From positions 62,001-126,000 of the forward strand of contig NZ_CP017183.1 of the NCBI RefSeq assembly GCF_001729785.1: a stretch of DNA of 64,000 bases, given 5' to 3'. Origin of the DNA: Enterobacter hormaechei subsp. xiangfangensis. Its GTDB lineage: Bacteria > Pseudomonadota > Gammaproteobacteria > Enterobacterales > Enterobacteriaceae. Made by a program: the position numbers and the translations under genes. The notes under the pieces are model-generated. The model saw nothing but the letters and a program-made list of their open reading frames with translations. It was not told the origin of the DNA and did not search any database. Below are positions 1 through 8,369 of the stretch, piece by piece. Positions within the stretch are counted from its first letter, which is position 1; each line of letters begins with the position of its first letter.

Positions 1-1173
1 AAGCCCGGCCTGGTAGTTATCGCTAATAATCGTCCCGGTATACCCGGTGATGAGGTTATTAAACCCGTAGCGCAGCGTGGCCTGCATGAATGCGGGTTCG
101 GCATCGAGCGTGTTCTGATGCACTTTACCCGCCACCACGCTGTACTGACTCACCCCTTCTTTTAGCATCCCGGGTACGGCGGAAAACGGCACCGTGAAGG
201 ACTGCTGTGAACCGTCCGCTTCACGCACCACCACCAGCAAATCGCCCGCGGAGCCGGTAGGCTGAATGCTGTCGAGGGTAAACTGGCCCGGCGGCACATT
301 CTCCTGATAGATCACGTTGCCATTCTGGATAACTTTCACCAGGGCGTTCGTCCGTGCCACGCCGTGAACCACCGGTGAAAAACCCTGCTGTGAATTTGGG
401 CGCATCTTCATGTCCGACGCCAGCGACACGCCGCGCACGCGCAGGGAATCAAACAGATCGCCAGGAATATAAAAGTCACCCAGCGTCAGGTTGGATTTCA
501 GCGAGGCCAGGGGACGGCGCAGGTAGCGGGTATTATTCTGCCAGCTACTCTCTCCGCTGGCCGTTTTCCGCCAGGCGCTGCTGTCGCGAAACTGCCAGCC
601 GAACAGGTTGGCGCCGGAATCCAGCCCGGCATAAAAATCATCATTTGTGTCTTTCGCAGCGCCTTTCGCGCGGGTGTTGTACCAGGTCGTGTTCCACGAG
701 AGCATCAGCGCCGGTATCCCCTCGTCCCAGAACTGGGGGGCAATGTAACCTTCTTCAGTACGCAGCACGGCCGCCTGCGGAACGGTAAGCGCCAGACTCA
801 GGGTGCTGGTATCGGTTTTGACTTCACCGCCCTGAACCAGATCGCGCAGCTGAACCTGCCCGTGCGCAATGGCGGGCGCAGGCACGGACGTGGTGTTGAT
901 GCCAAGCGACCGGGCATCTTTCCAGGCAAGGCGGATGTCGTCACGCTGCTCGCCGTAGATGACGGTATAACGTCCCTTCCAGCTGCCGTTTACGTAGATA
1001 TCCATCTCCTGACTGCCGGCTGGCATGGCGTTGTTTTCGGAAAAGCGAGACAGATCGGACTCACCGGATGCGCCAGCAAGCAGGGAGGGATCAAACGAGA
1101 CGGCCCCTGATTTATGCGAAAGCAGAAGCGTGCAGACTGCCAGCAGACAGAGTCTGTTTTGTTTCATTTTCAT
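1..1173 (-). CDS. Fimbrial outer-membrane usher (FimD/PapC family), N-terminal part; runs off the window
   Basis: This is the N-terminal 391 codons of a chaperone-usher pathway usher, the outer-membrane pore that assembles pilins. I read it directly from the reverse strand: start ATG at 1173-1171, then a signal peptide (MKMKQNRLCLLAVCTLLLS...), the usher N-terminal domain beginning near FDPSLLAG, and family motifs further on such as DVYVNG-like 'DIYVNGSW', 'GDFYIPGDLFDSLRVRG' and 'QENVPPGQFTLDSI'. No stop occurs before the window edge; ushers are normally 800-870 residues, so over half is missing. It lies 15 bp after the chaperone gene and is third in a pilin-chaperone-usher operon. Minor pilins and adhesin would lie beyond the left edge. 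Confidence 0.9.
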   Translation of the reverse strand, partial: MKMKQNRLCLLAVCTLLLSHKSGAVSFDPSLLAGASGESDLSRFSENNAMPAGSQEMDIYVNGSWKGRYTVIYGEQRDDIRLAWKDARSLGINTTSVPAPAIAHGQVQLRDLVQGGEVKTDTSTLSLALTVPQAAVLRTEEGYIAPQFWDEGIPALMLSWNTTWYNTRAKGAAKDTNDDFYAGLDSGANLFGWQFRDSSAWRKTASGESSWQNNTRYLRRPLASLKSNLTLGDFYIPGDLFDSLRVRGVSLASDMKMRPNSQQGFSPVVHGVARTNALVKVIQNGNVIYQENVPPGQFTLDSIQPTGSAGDLLVVVREADGSQQSFTVPFSAVPGMLKEGVSQYSVVAGKVHQNTLDAEPAFMQATLRYGFNNLITGYTGTIISDNYQAGL

Positions 1174-1188
1174 GGTGAGTCTTTCCGA

Positions 1189-1881
1189 TCACTGACTGGT
1201 GAAAGTCCGGGTTTTATACGCGCCAAGATCGTCCACATACATCAGCTGGAAGGTCTGTCCGCGCTTAACCGTATTTTTTGCGGCGACCGTCAGCTGCCCA
1301 AACGGGGAAACCATAGGGGACTCCTGGAGCAATTTCGTTTTACCCAGCGAAATATTGGCGACCGTAATATGGAACGGACTGTTATTTGTAATGCGAAAGC
1401 GATCGCCTTCGGCGGCGAGCGTCAGTTTCGCCACCGCGTCATCCAGCGTGCCTTTCAGCGCAGCGGGCCGGTAAAAAAGTTTGATACGGGATTTAATCGC
1501 CAGCTGAACGGTATTCTGATTTTGCAGATTTTCAGGTCTGGGCGGAATGTCGAGAACATTCAGGAAAAAGACGGATTCGCGATCCGCAGGCAAGCTGGAC
1601 GGCAGCTTTTTAATACGAAGCTGTTGGCCATTATGTTCGTTAACCTTTATTACTGGCGGCGACAGCAAAAACGGCACATTGGCTGTTTCCGGCGTGGAAT
1701 TAATATCACCGTCATCTATCCAGGATTGCACCAGAGCGGGCGCATCGCCCGTATTCATTAACTGGACGATCACCTCTTTGTTATTTTCAGGATAAAGGAC
1801 ACGGGTGCCATTAATGACAATATTGGCCCATGAGTGACCGGTGCTTAGCAGTAAGCCTGCCAGCAAAATTGCCTTGCGCAT
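1189..1881 (-). CDS. Periplasmic fimbrial chaperone (PapD/FimC family)
   Basis: Periplasmic chaperone of 230 residues that would cap pilin subunits by donor-strand complementation and deliver them to the usher encoded next. A signal peptide (about residues 1-19, ending SWA) precedes two immunoglobulin-like domains. The PapD-family signature is visible as 'LPADRESVFFLNVLDIPP', and the conserved basic pair of the pilin-binding cleft is likely the Arg in 'NGTRVLYP' and the Lys in 'KSRIKLFYRP'. The short linker around the F1-G1 strands suits the FGS subclass. It follows the major pilin after a stem-loop and precedes the usher by 15 bp, so all three share one operon. Confidence 0.93.
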   Translation of the reverse strand: MRKAILLAGLLLSTGHSWANIVINGTRVLYPENNKEVIVQLMNTGDAPALVQSWIDDGDINSTPETANVPFLLSPPVIKVNEHNGQQLRIKKLPSSLPADRESVFFLNVLDIPPRPENLQNQNTVQLAIKSRIKLFYRPAALKGTLDDAVAKLTLAAEGDRFRITNNSPFHITVANISLGKTKLLQESPMVSPFGQLTVAAKNTVKRGQTFQLMYVDDLGAYKTRTFTSQ

Positions 1882-1898
1882 GATTGCAACCTTAAATA

Positions 1899-1922
1899 CA
1901 GGCTCTGCGAAAACAGAGCCTG
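1899..1922 (-). promoter_or_regulatory. Stem-loop between major pilin and chaperone genes
   Basis: A perfect 9-bp inverted repeat, CAGGCTCTG / CAGAGCCTG, with a 6-nt spacer lies between the pilin stop and the chaperone start. In the direction of transcription the stem is followed by TATTTAAGG, too poor in T for a standard intrinsic terminator. Such hairpins after major pilin genes are known to stabilise or partly terminate the message so that pilin exceeds chaperone and usher; that role is inferred here. Confidence 0.6.
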
Positions 1923-1933
1923 AATAATCATTA

Positions 1934-2518
1934 TTACAGGTAGGAAATGGTATACGTTACGTTGGAGCTTAACTCGCCCACGGTGGCGGCAGCGGCGTTC
2001 GTTTTATAATAATAAACATCCAGCGTCAGCGTCTCGGAATCTGGCGCGGTCGCTGTACCCATAATATCCGTGGTGTAAGGCTGGTTCAGGGTAATTGGCG
2101 TGGACGAACCTGGCTCCACTAGCGCAAAACCGACATTACGTGCCATGCTGGCATCGCTTTCGTTCACGCTGTTATTGAGCAGGTATTTACCGTCAGTGGA
2201 AATATTATCCGCGCTGGAGAAATACACTTTCAGCGGGGTGCCGGTCGTTCCGGCTGCTGGTGAACAACCTGAGAAAGTCAGCGCAATAGATTTTTTATTC
2301 TTAGTGATCAGGCCAACCGTGGTGCCCGCATCTTTTACCGAAATAGGGGAAAGCGCAACGGTAAAGTCTGCGCTTTTACCGCCGTTAATGGTACAGGTTG
2401 TATCGGTAATAGCGCCGGTAAAGTTAATAATACCACCCGCCGAATTGTCTGCGGCCACTGCGCTGGTAGAGGCAATAGCAGCGGCCAGCAGTGATACGGT
2501 CATGATCGATTTGAACAT
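1934..2518 (-). CDS. Type-1-like fimbrial major subunit
   Basis: Major pilin of 194 residues exported through the Sec pathway and polymerised by the neighbouring chaperone and usher. The start is set at ATG 2518, because GGAG lies 6 nt upstream; an ATG four codons earlier lacks a ribosome binding site. Signal peptide about residues 1-22 (ending SAVA), mature start ADNSAGG. The mature protein begins with the typical 'GGIINFTGAITDTTC' strand and has the paired cysteines of pilins (TTCTING and FSGCSPA), ending in the conserved penultimate aromatic region 'VTYTISYL'. It is the first gene of the left-edge operon, divergent from the MarT-like regulator. Confidence 0.92.
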   Translation of the reverse strand: MFKSIMTVSLLAAAIASTSAVAADNSAGGIINFTGAITDTTCTINGGKSADFTVALSPISVKDAGTTVGLITKNKKSIALTFSGCSPAAGTTGTPLKVYFSSADNISTDGKYLLNNSVNESDASMARNVGFALVEPGSSTPITLNQPYTTDIMGTATAPDSETLTLDVYYYKTNAAAATVGELSSNVTYTISYL

Positions 2519-2892
2519 GATAAACTCCATGAAGATTTGTGTTATTTAAAATGAATGTTAATCGGCTACACATGTCCCTGATGTACCGGCTAGACGCATG
2601 GCGACTCGGGAGAATGCTTTGACGATATTATGTTGCACTAAAAAAGTACATAACAAAACATTATTCCAACAATTTCTAAAGTTTAAGATTATAATCTTGT
2701 GTGTTAGTTTTTTTTAATGTTTTAACCTAAATGCGTTGGTTCAAATATTTTTATTAATGATTTAATAATTGTTAATTAATGAAGCTTTATGAATTCATCT
2801 CTCAATTAATATCACGCGACTTGACCACACAAACTTTAGACTTATTATTGCCTGGCAAATGCACATAATTTTAACAATGGCGTAATAATAAT
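2519..2892. promoter_or_regulatory. Divergent AT-rich promoter region between pilin and MarT-like regulator
   Basis: About 370 bp without a credible gene, strongly AT-rich compared with its flanks, separating divergently transcribed genes. It must hold the promoters of the pilin operon (leftward) and of the regulator (rightward). A perfect 14-bp palindrome, AAGATTATAATCTT, lies at 2685-2698 and is a candidate operator. AT-rich tracts of this kind attract H-NS in enteric bacteria, and ToxR/CadC-type regulators often act by displacing it; that is inference. Confidence 0.45.
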
Positions 2893-3705
2893 ATGAAGTA
2901 TCTCATTGATCTTACAATGCTTTATGAAGTCGACACCGGTATGATCATGATTAATGGAGAGGAAGAGTCATCCATTAAGTTATCTAACCAGGCGGGTCGT
3001 CTGCTTTATGAACTTATCATCAATAATGGTAAAACTCTCGACAGAGACGACCTGATAAAGAAGGTCTGGGAGGATCATGGTTTCTCTGGTTCTTCGGTGA
3101 GTCTGAATGTTGCCATAAGTGAAATCAGAAAAGCATTTCGTACATTAGGATGCGACCCTTTACTGATAAAAACGATACGTGGCAAGGGATTTAGCCTTGC
3201 CGCGCATATTGAACACCACACGGTCAGGCCGCCGGTTGTTTCAACGCTTAGTGAACAATCTGCCTCTGAATCATTCGATACGCTAGCGCATAAGAAAGAT
3301 GCCGATCCGCCTAAACAATTAATATCGCTGCACAGACTCTTTATTTCTCTCTGCACCTTATTACTGATTACCGTTATCGGCACCGCTGTTTTACTGTTGC
3401 ACCAAAGGGATTCCTATGCCGAGAGCCTGAAAGATTCTGATATGCATCTGCTCGGTAAAGTGGACCGGTGTACGGTATACCTGATCGATAAGAATATGTA
3501 TCAGCCGCGACAGCACTACTTTAATCACGTAAAAGAGGTCATCGCCAGTCAACATATCGACTGTCAACATCAGGTTGCAGATGCTTACTATTCCAGGTTT
3601 AAAAAGTCGCAGATAGAAAATTATTTCCTGGCCATCTGTTATCAGCAGGACAGTATCGACGATTATAAGAACTGCATTTCTTACAGAAGCCTGACCGGGA
3701 GTTAA
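2893..3705 (+). CDS. MarT-like (ToxR/CadC-type) membrane-bound transcriptional regulator
   Basis: A 270-residue one-component regulator. Residues about 1-105 form an OmpR/PhoB-type winged helix (e.g. 'LSNQAGRLLYELIINNG', 'SVSLNVAISEIRKAFR', 'IRGKGFSLA'). One membrane helix lies at about 148-168 (rich in Leu, Ile and Val), so the C-terminal ~100 residues are periplasmic. That part has four cysteines (DRCTVYL, HIDCQHQ, AICYQQ, YKNCISY). Together with the next gene, 3 bp downstream, it resembles Salmonella MarT-FidL of pathogenicity island 3, which is also at selC. It lies between two fimbrial operons and probably controls one or both; the signal is unknown. Confidence 0.8.
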   Translation: MKYLIDLTMLYEVDTGMIMINGEEESSIKLSNQAGRLLYELIINNGKTLDRDDLIKKVWEDHGFSGSSVSLNVAISEIRKAFRTLGCDPLLIKTIRGKGFSLAAHIEHHTVRPPVVSTLSEQSASESFDTLAHKKDADPPKQLISLHRLFISLCTLLLITVIGTAVLLLHQRDSYAESLKDSDMHLLGKVDRCTVYLIDKNMYQPRQHYFNHVKEVIASQHIDCQHQVADAYYSRFKKSQIENYFLAICYQQDSIDDYKNCISYRSLTGS

Positions 3706-3708
3706 AAT

Positions 3709-4194
3709 ATGTCAAGGACTAAAATGAGTGTACTGTTCAGTATCGTACTGGCGCTGTCTGTCATCGCGTTGTTATGGATCTATTTTACCAGAACGCAGGA
3801 TGAGGGGTTTGGCTGCCAGTCAGATACCATTTCCTGGAAAACATATTCCACGGGTGAGTCAACCGATATGTCGCTAACCACGCTTTTCCTGTTTAACAAC
3901 AAAGATGTTGTGACGGTTATTCATAAAGGCGTGCTCAAGAAAGAGGGCAAAAGCTACCTGATTGACCGAAATTACACGCTCAGCGTGGAAAAAGTCGATG
4001 GAAGCAATATCTTTTATATTAAGGATAAAAAGCTGAATAAATCTGAAGATGATGCGGCGCCGGATGGCGTTGTAAACGAAATGTTACTTGATAATATCAA
4101 CTTCTTCTATATTACCAGCGTAAAAAAACATGCGTGGTTAATTAAGGGGCTGGTGTTGCCTGTAATGATGTGTGTGGCTGTCCCGACGTCCTGA
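3709..4194 (+). CDS. FidL-like single-span membrane protein
   Basis: A 161-residue protein with one N-terminal membrane helix (about residues 7-27) and a periplasmic domain, encoded 3 bp after the MarT-like regulator and surely co-transcribed. Size, topology and position match FidL, the small partner of MarT in Salmonella. By analogy with ToxR-ToxS it may stabilise or tune the periplasmic domain of the regulator, but no function has been shown for FidL as far as I know. A cysteine follows the membrane helix (GFGCQS) and another is nine from the end or thereabouts (VMMCVAV), positions shared with the second FidL-like protein at 30376-30855. The last residues may be frayed by sequence drift. 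Confidence 0.7.
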   Translation: MSRTKMSVLFSIVLALSVIALLWIYFTRTQDEGFGCQSDTISWKTYSTGESTDMSLTTLFLFNNKDVVTVIHKGVLKKEGKSYLIDRNYTLSVEKVDGSNIFYIKDKKLNKSEDDAAPDGVVNEMLLDNINFFYITSVKKHAWLIKGLVLPVMMCVAVPTS

Positions 4195-4227
4195 TATTTC
4201 TCTTTATTAAAAAATCGATATTTATCT

Positions 4228-4255
4228 ATTACTCGGGAAAGTGAGTAATTTACTC
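4228..4255. repeat. ATTACTC inverted and direct repeats upstream of ecpA-like gene
   Basis: ATTACTC at 4228-4234 is followed by its exact inverse GAGTAAT at 4243-4249 and a third, near-identical TTTACTC at 4249-4255. The cluster lies about 170 bp before the ecpA start, in the 228-bp gap after fidL. It looks like a regulator binding site; which regulator is not known. Confidence 0.4.
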
Positions 4256-4367
4256 AATACGTAACAATAAGATACGAGAAATTTATTTATATTTTTATTG
4301 TTGCTCTCCGTCGAGTGAATTTTTCTGTATTGCCTCGTTATTTTGCGGCTGTCTATACTCCGCCTCG

Positions 4368-4387
4368 AAAAAGGGGCTCCCCTTTTT
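4368..4387 (+). promoter_or_regulatory. Terminator-like hairpin in the ecpA leader
   Basis: A perfect inverted repeat, AAAAAGGGG / CCCCTTTTT with two bases between the arms, ends 34 bp before the ecpA start. A G/C core followed by a T run has the form of an intrinsic terminator. If the ecpA promoter is upstream it would act as an attenuator; if not, it ends transcripts from fidL. The sequence alone cannot separate the two. Confidence 0.5.
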
Positions 4388-4421
4388 ATACACGTGGATT
4401 CTTTTTTGAAGGACTAAATAA

Positions 4422-5045
4422 ATGAACAAACTGAACGCTATCGTTCTGGGCTCCCTGCTGTCTGTTTCTGCCCTGAGCGCAGTTAATGCAGCAGAAACGA
4501 CGGCTTCTGCCACATGGCAGGCAACCGCGACCAAAGACAGCGAATCCGATCTGGTTGTTACGCCAACGCGTGCTCTGAACTTTGTTTACAGCGCCAACAC
4601 CAAATCTTTCAACACCGACACCGGTCTGTTTGATGTGGCTATCCGTGGCGATCACTCTACGGCGACCAGCTTCAAACTCGAAGCTATCCTCGACGATTCA
4701 AACAACACGCTGTTCAGCGTGGGTGGTGAAGCGACCAAGCTGAAAGTGGGTGCGCGTTGGGGCGGTAACGACCTGGGCTCTATCGGTGGCACCGTGGGGG
4801 CGAAATCAACCGCATGGACCACGCTGGTTGATTCCTCTTCTAACACCGGCGTCTCTTCTGGCCTGTGGAACCTGACCACCAGCGCAGGCGCGGCGGCAGA
4901 TACCGAAATTACCGGCCAGGACAAATTCGTCTTCTACGTTGACTCCGCTCAGGACAATGCCGGTACGGCGAAAGAGTTCAAAGACCTGACCAACAGCCTG
5001 TGGGAAGGGACCGTGTCTGTTGCGTTCCGCGCAACCTGGGGCTAA
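4422..5045 (+). CDS. ecpA: EcpA-like major pilin (common pilus / alpha fimbriae)
   Basis: A 207-residue pilin of the E. coli common pilus (ECP, Mat) type. A signal peptide of about 23 residues (ending NAA) precedes the mature protein. Family features are clear: 'ATWQATATKDSESDLVVTP' near the start, 'FNTDTGLFDVAIRGD' with 'TATSFKLEA', and the C-terminal 'WEGTVSVAFRATWG', which acts as the donor-strand and subunit signature. GAAGGA precedes the start by 8 bp. It is first in an ecpABCDE-order operon. The LuxR-type regulator ecpR that precedes ecpA in E. coli is absent; a MarT/FidL-like pair is upstream instead. Sequence divergence from E. coli EcpA suggests a second, paralogous ecp-type locus rather than the standard one. 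Confidence 0.88.
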   Translation: MNKLNAIVLGSLLSVSALSAVNAAETTASATWQATATKDSESDLVVTPTRALNFVYSANTKSFNTDTGLFDVAIRGDHSTATSFKLEAILDDSNNTLFSVGGEATKLKVGARWGGNDLGSIGGTVGAKSTAWTTLVDSSSNTGVSSGLWNLTTSAGAAADTEITGQDKFVFYVDSAQDNAGTAKEFKDLTNSLWEGTVSVAFRATWG

Positions 5046-5058
5046 GGCCTGATCGATC

Positions 5059-5076
5059 CAGGGGCGCAAGCCCCTG
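5059..5076 (+). promoter_or_regulatory. GNRA-capped stem-loop between ecpA and ecpB
   Basis: CAGGGGC / GCCCCTG form a perfect 7-bp stem closed by GCAA, a stable GNRA tetraloop, 14 bp after the ecpA stop. No T run follows, so it is more likely an mRNA-stabilising or processing element that keeps pilin message above the assembly genes than a full terminator. Confidence 0.6.
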
Positions 5077-5090
5077 TTTAGGGAAATAGC

Positions 5091-5768
5091 ATGTTTAACC
5101 TCAAATCCGCCTTCTTATTTTTATTATTTATCTCTTCCTCCGCGCTGGCCATTAATGTGGGAAAAGTCACCACCATTATTTCTGCGGATGCTGACTCCAC
5201 CGCCAAGGAAATAAAAAACGAAGCAGACAGCGTGCGCATTGTTTCTGTTCGCGCACAGCGGATCAGCAGCCCAATGGATGAAGGGATCGTCATCAATCCG
5301 GAGAAAGTGGACGAACTGTTGCTGACGCCCACGCGCATGGTGATGCCCGCCGGTACCAGCAATATCGTCAAATTTTACTATCACGGGAACGCCGATAACA
5401 AAGAGCGTTACTACCGCATTACCTTCACGGATGAAGGGGTAAGCGAAGAGGTGGACAGCGGTTCGCCAAAAAACGGCACCGGGATGACGCGCGCGGTGGT
5501 GAGCACCATTCTGGTGGTTCAGCCCCGGGATAAGAAGATTGATTTCGTCTATGTGGCGGGAAAAATAACCAATAAAGGGAACACCTCGTTTCGCGTCAAT
5601 GCGACCGGGACCTGCCTGAAGCCGAATCCGGAATCCCCCGGCACGCCGTGTAGCAAAAACTTCTACCTGATGCCAGAGACCTCGCGCGCTATCGAGGATA
5701 TCAACGTTACGGATAACCATTTTCATCTCGGAATATGGGACCTGAAACAGTTCATTCCTGTTAAGTAA
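5091..5768 (+). CDS. ecpB: EcpB-like periplasmic chaperone
   Basis: A 225-residue periplasmic chaperone of the alpha-fimbrial type, about the length of E. coli EcpB. Signal peptide about residues 1-20 (ending ALA). The body has the feature 'LLLTPTRMVMPAGTSNIVKFYY' region followed by 'DNKERYYRITFTDE', which recurs almost unchanged in the second chaperone of this operon (EcpE-like: 'DNKERYYRVKFTE'). Two cysteines (TCLKPN, TPCSKN) near the C terminus could pair. It is encoded 45 bp after ecpA and 6 bp before the usher gene, and would guide EcpA-type subunits to EcpC. Confidence 0.88.
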   Translation: MFNLKSAFLFLLFISSSALAINVGKVTTIISADADSTAKEIKNEADSVRIVSVRAQRISSPMDEGIVINPEKVDELLLTPTRMVMPAGTSNIVKFYYHGNADNKERYYRITFTDEGVSEEVDSGSPKNGTGMTRAVVSTILVVQPRDKKIDFVYVAGKITNKGNTSFRVNATGTCLKPNPESPGTPCSKNFYLMPETSRAIEDINVTDNHFHLGIWDLKQFIPVK

Positions 5769-5774
5769 GGATGC

Positions 5775-8369
5775 ATGGTGAAAAATAAATTAGTGTTGCC
5801 GGTGATGATGGCTTGCGCATCCGGCACGCTGCCCGCGCTTGCGCATGCAGCCTCAAGCTCCGTGGTTATCGCTAATTACCGTTTTCCCGACTCGCTTTAT
5901 GCACTGCTGGAGCAGGGGATCAAAATTCCCGTCTATCTGGTGAATACGCGTCCACACTCAGCACAACAAGGGAACCACGAAGGCACGGCGAGTGAATATG
6001 TTCGTATCGGTGACGTGACGCTCTTTGCAAAAGATCTGAAGCTGGGGCTGAGGGACGTTCAGGTCCAGGAGTCTGATAACGGCATTCGTCTGTCAAAAGA
6101 GATGCGGGCGTTACTGCAAAGCATTAACGATAAGCAGTTTGATGACCAGATGCGTATTCCGGTTAGCGCGGGTTCGGCGTTCGAACTGGATCAGAAAAAA
6201 ATGCGCCTGTTGCTGAATCTGTCGCAGAGCGACTACGGGGTGAATATTCGCCCGCGTGAGGTGGATATTGATGCGCCGGAGTCTGACGACCTGAGCGGCA
6301 CGTTCTCCTACAACCTCGGGGCGTATCACACCGAGAGCGGCTACGGTGACAGCTGGTCGTCGGGCTATCTGAACGCGAGAAACTGGATCTCAATGGGCGT
6401 CGATCATGTGCTGATCGATGGCTCTGGCTACGTCAACGAGAGCAGCAGCGATACCCAGATGAACGCGGTTATGTGGGAGCGCGACTATCAGGGGATGCGC
6501 TACGCCGCAGGCATGCTGAACGGCTGGGCGATGCAGTCTCTGGCGAGCGTCAGCGGGATTTCCGGCGGTGAAGTCTACGGCGTTTCCATGGGCAACCAGG
6601 CCAACTCCCGCAAACGCGATAACACGCTCTCTCTGACGCCGGTGGTGGTCTATTTCCCCACGGCGGGCGAGGCCCGTATTCGTCGTGACGGGCAGCTTAT
6701 CGGCATTCAGCGCTTTGACGTCGGCAACCATGAAATTGACACCAGCAGCCTGCCCTACGGGATCTACAGCATCGAAGTTGAGGTGGTGAGCGGAAGCCGC
6801 ACCGTGTCGCGTAACATGTACACCGTAAATAAGCCGTTCTCCAGCAACGTGTCGGAAACGCTGCGCTGGCAGATGTGGGGCGGGATGTATAGCCGCGATA
6901 AATCCGTCGTCAATTATAAAAAATACGCGAAACGCAAAAACGAGCAGGACAACACCTACTACTACGATTACGACACCAAACATAAAGACACCATGTCGCT
7001 GGTGGGAGCCTCGTTCAGCAAGCGCAGCGGGATGGTCGACTGGAACGCCTCCACCTACATGATGCGGGAACACATCGTCAGCGAGCTGTGGGCCTCCCTG
7101 AACCTGACGGGCTATTTCTCGGTGAATACCCAGACCATGGCCGCCTCCGACGGAACCTATCGCGCCAACTATGGGGCGAATCTCAGCCTGCCGTGGCAGA
7201 TCGGCTCGGTGTGGTACTCCCATGAACAGCTCTCCAGTGGCAAGTTCCTCGATATCTATGAGAGCAAGGGCAATACCTGGGGCGCCTCCTTTAGCCTGCC
7301 GTCGTTCGGTCTGCCCTCGGCGGGCAACCTGAGCCTGATGCGCCAGGAGGACGACCTCTATCGCTATAAACGCTATCAGCTGGACTACTCCCAGGGGTTA
7401 TACGCCGGTCGCTACGGTACGGCGCGCCTGCGGGTGGGAATGTCGCGCAACAAATACGACGGGTATTACGAAGAGAAAGATCGTTACGTGATGCTCGATT
7501 TCGCTATACCGCTCGGCAATACCGTGTCGGTTGGCGTTTCCCACAATCGCGATACCGGCACGGCGCTGAACGTCAGCGCCAGCCGCCAGTTTGAAGGCGA
7601 TTACCTGAAATCGGCTACCGCCAACGTCTCGAAAGCCTTTAACAGCCGCCAGGATCGCAGCGTAAGCGGCGGCGGCAGCGTGAACTTCGACACGCCGTGG
7701 AACAGCAACATCCTCAGCGTCCAGAGCGGCATGAGTAAAGGCTGGAACTCCACGCTGACCAGTGACGGCAGCGTGGGCTGGTCCAAAGAGGCCATCGCCG
7801 CCGGGAAAGGCACCGAAAGCGCAGGGGTGATTGTCAGTACCGGTCTCAAATCTGATGAAGCGCTGACCCTGAAGCTTAACGGCCGGGCAGAACGCATCAA
7901 AGGGGATAAGACCTGGCTGTCGCTGCCGGCATACCAGGCTTATGACCTGGAAGTGATGAACAGTGAAACCGGTACGGAAAGCTATGAGATTGGCGCGAAT
8001 GCGCGTCGCCATATCACGGTTTATCCGGGCAATACCGTGGTGATGAAGCCGCAGGTGAAGAAAATCGTCACTCTGTTTGGTCGTCTTGTGGATGCAAACG
8101 GGGCCCCGATTGGCGCCATGCAGATCAAAAACCACGTCGGGCTGACCCGGACGGAAAACGACGGACGCTTCGTGATCGACGTTGATAAGAACAACCCTGT
8201 CCTGAGTATCGCCACGCCGGACGACAGCGTCTGCGAAGTGCGCCTGGACATCGAGTCTAACCGCGGTGCGCTGTGGCTTGGGGACATCTCCTGCGACAAA
8301 GGCGATTTCGTCTGGCAGGAAGCAAAAGGAACGCAGGAACGTGACGATGAAAAAGATATTCGCTCTTAA
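5775..8369 (+). CDS. ecpC: EcpC-like outer-membrane usher
   Basis: An 864-residue alpha-family usher that would form the outer-membrane pore for pilus assembly (E. coli EcpC is about 840). A signal peptide ends near ALAHAA. The central region is rich in alternating aromatic/polar beta-strand sequence, as expected for the barrel. The C-terminal part has a carboxypeptidase-regulatory-like beta-sandwich ('GRLVDANGAPIGAMQIKN', 'TENDGRFVIDVD') and paired cysteines near the end (DDSVCEVRL, GDISCDKG). The start could also be the GTG one codon later, which is better spaced from AAGGA. Its 3' end overlaps ecpD by 23 bp, which implies translational coupling. Confidence 0.9.
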   Translation: MVKNKLVLPVMMACASGTLPALAHAASSSVVIANYRFPDSLYALLEQGIKIPVYLVNTRPHSAQQGNHEGTASEYVRIGDVTLFAKDLKLGLRDVQVQESDNGIRLSKEMRALLQSINDKQFDDQMRIPVSAGSAFELDQKKMRLLLNLSQSDYGVNIRPREVDIDAPESDDLSGTFSYNLGAYHTESGYGDSWSSGYLNARNWISMGVDHVLIDGSGYVNESSSDTQMNAVMWERDYQGMRYAAGMLNGWAMQSLASVSGISGGEVYGVSMGNQANSRKRDNTLSLTPVVVYFPTAGEARIRRDGQLIGIQRFDVGNHEIDTSSLPYGIYSIEVEVVSGSRTVSRNMYTVNKPFSSNVSETLRWQMWGGMYSRDKSVVNYKKYAKRKNEQDNTYYYDYDTKHKDTMSLVGASFSKRSGMVDWNASTYMMREHIVSELWASLNLTGYFSVNTQTMAASDGTYRANYGANLSLPWQIGSVWYSHEQLSSGKFLDIYESKGNTWGASFSLPSFGLPSAGNLSLMRQEDDLYRYKRYQLDYSQGLYAGRYGTARLRVGMSRNKYDGYYEEKDRYVMLDFAIPLGNTVSVGVSHNRDTGTALNVSASRQFEGDYLKSATANVSKAFNSRQDRSVSGGGSVNFDTPWNSNILSVQSGMSKGWNSTLTSDGSVGWSKEAIAAGKGTESAGVIVSTGLKSDEALTLKLNGRAERIKGDKTWLSLPAYQAYDLEVMNSETGTESYEIGANARRHITVYPGNTVVMKPQVKKIVTLFGRLVDANGAPIGAMQIKNHVGLTRTENDGRFVIDVDKNNPVLSIATPDDSVCEVRLDIESNRGALWLGDISCDKGDFVWQEAKGTQERDDEKDIRS

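Noticed and set aside
2604..2611. ACTCGGGA shared with 4231-4238, as a common MarT operator
   Set aside because: An 8-base match between two short regions is close to chance, and it is not seen before the second MarT-like gene.
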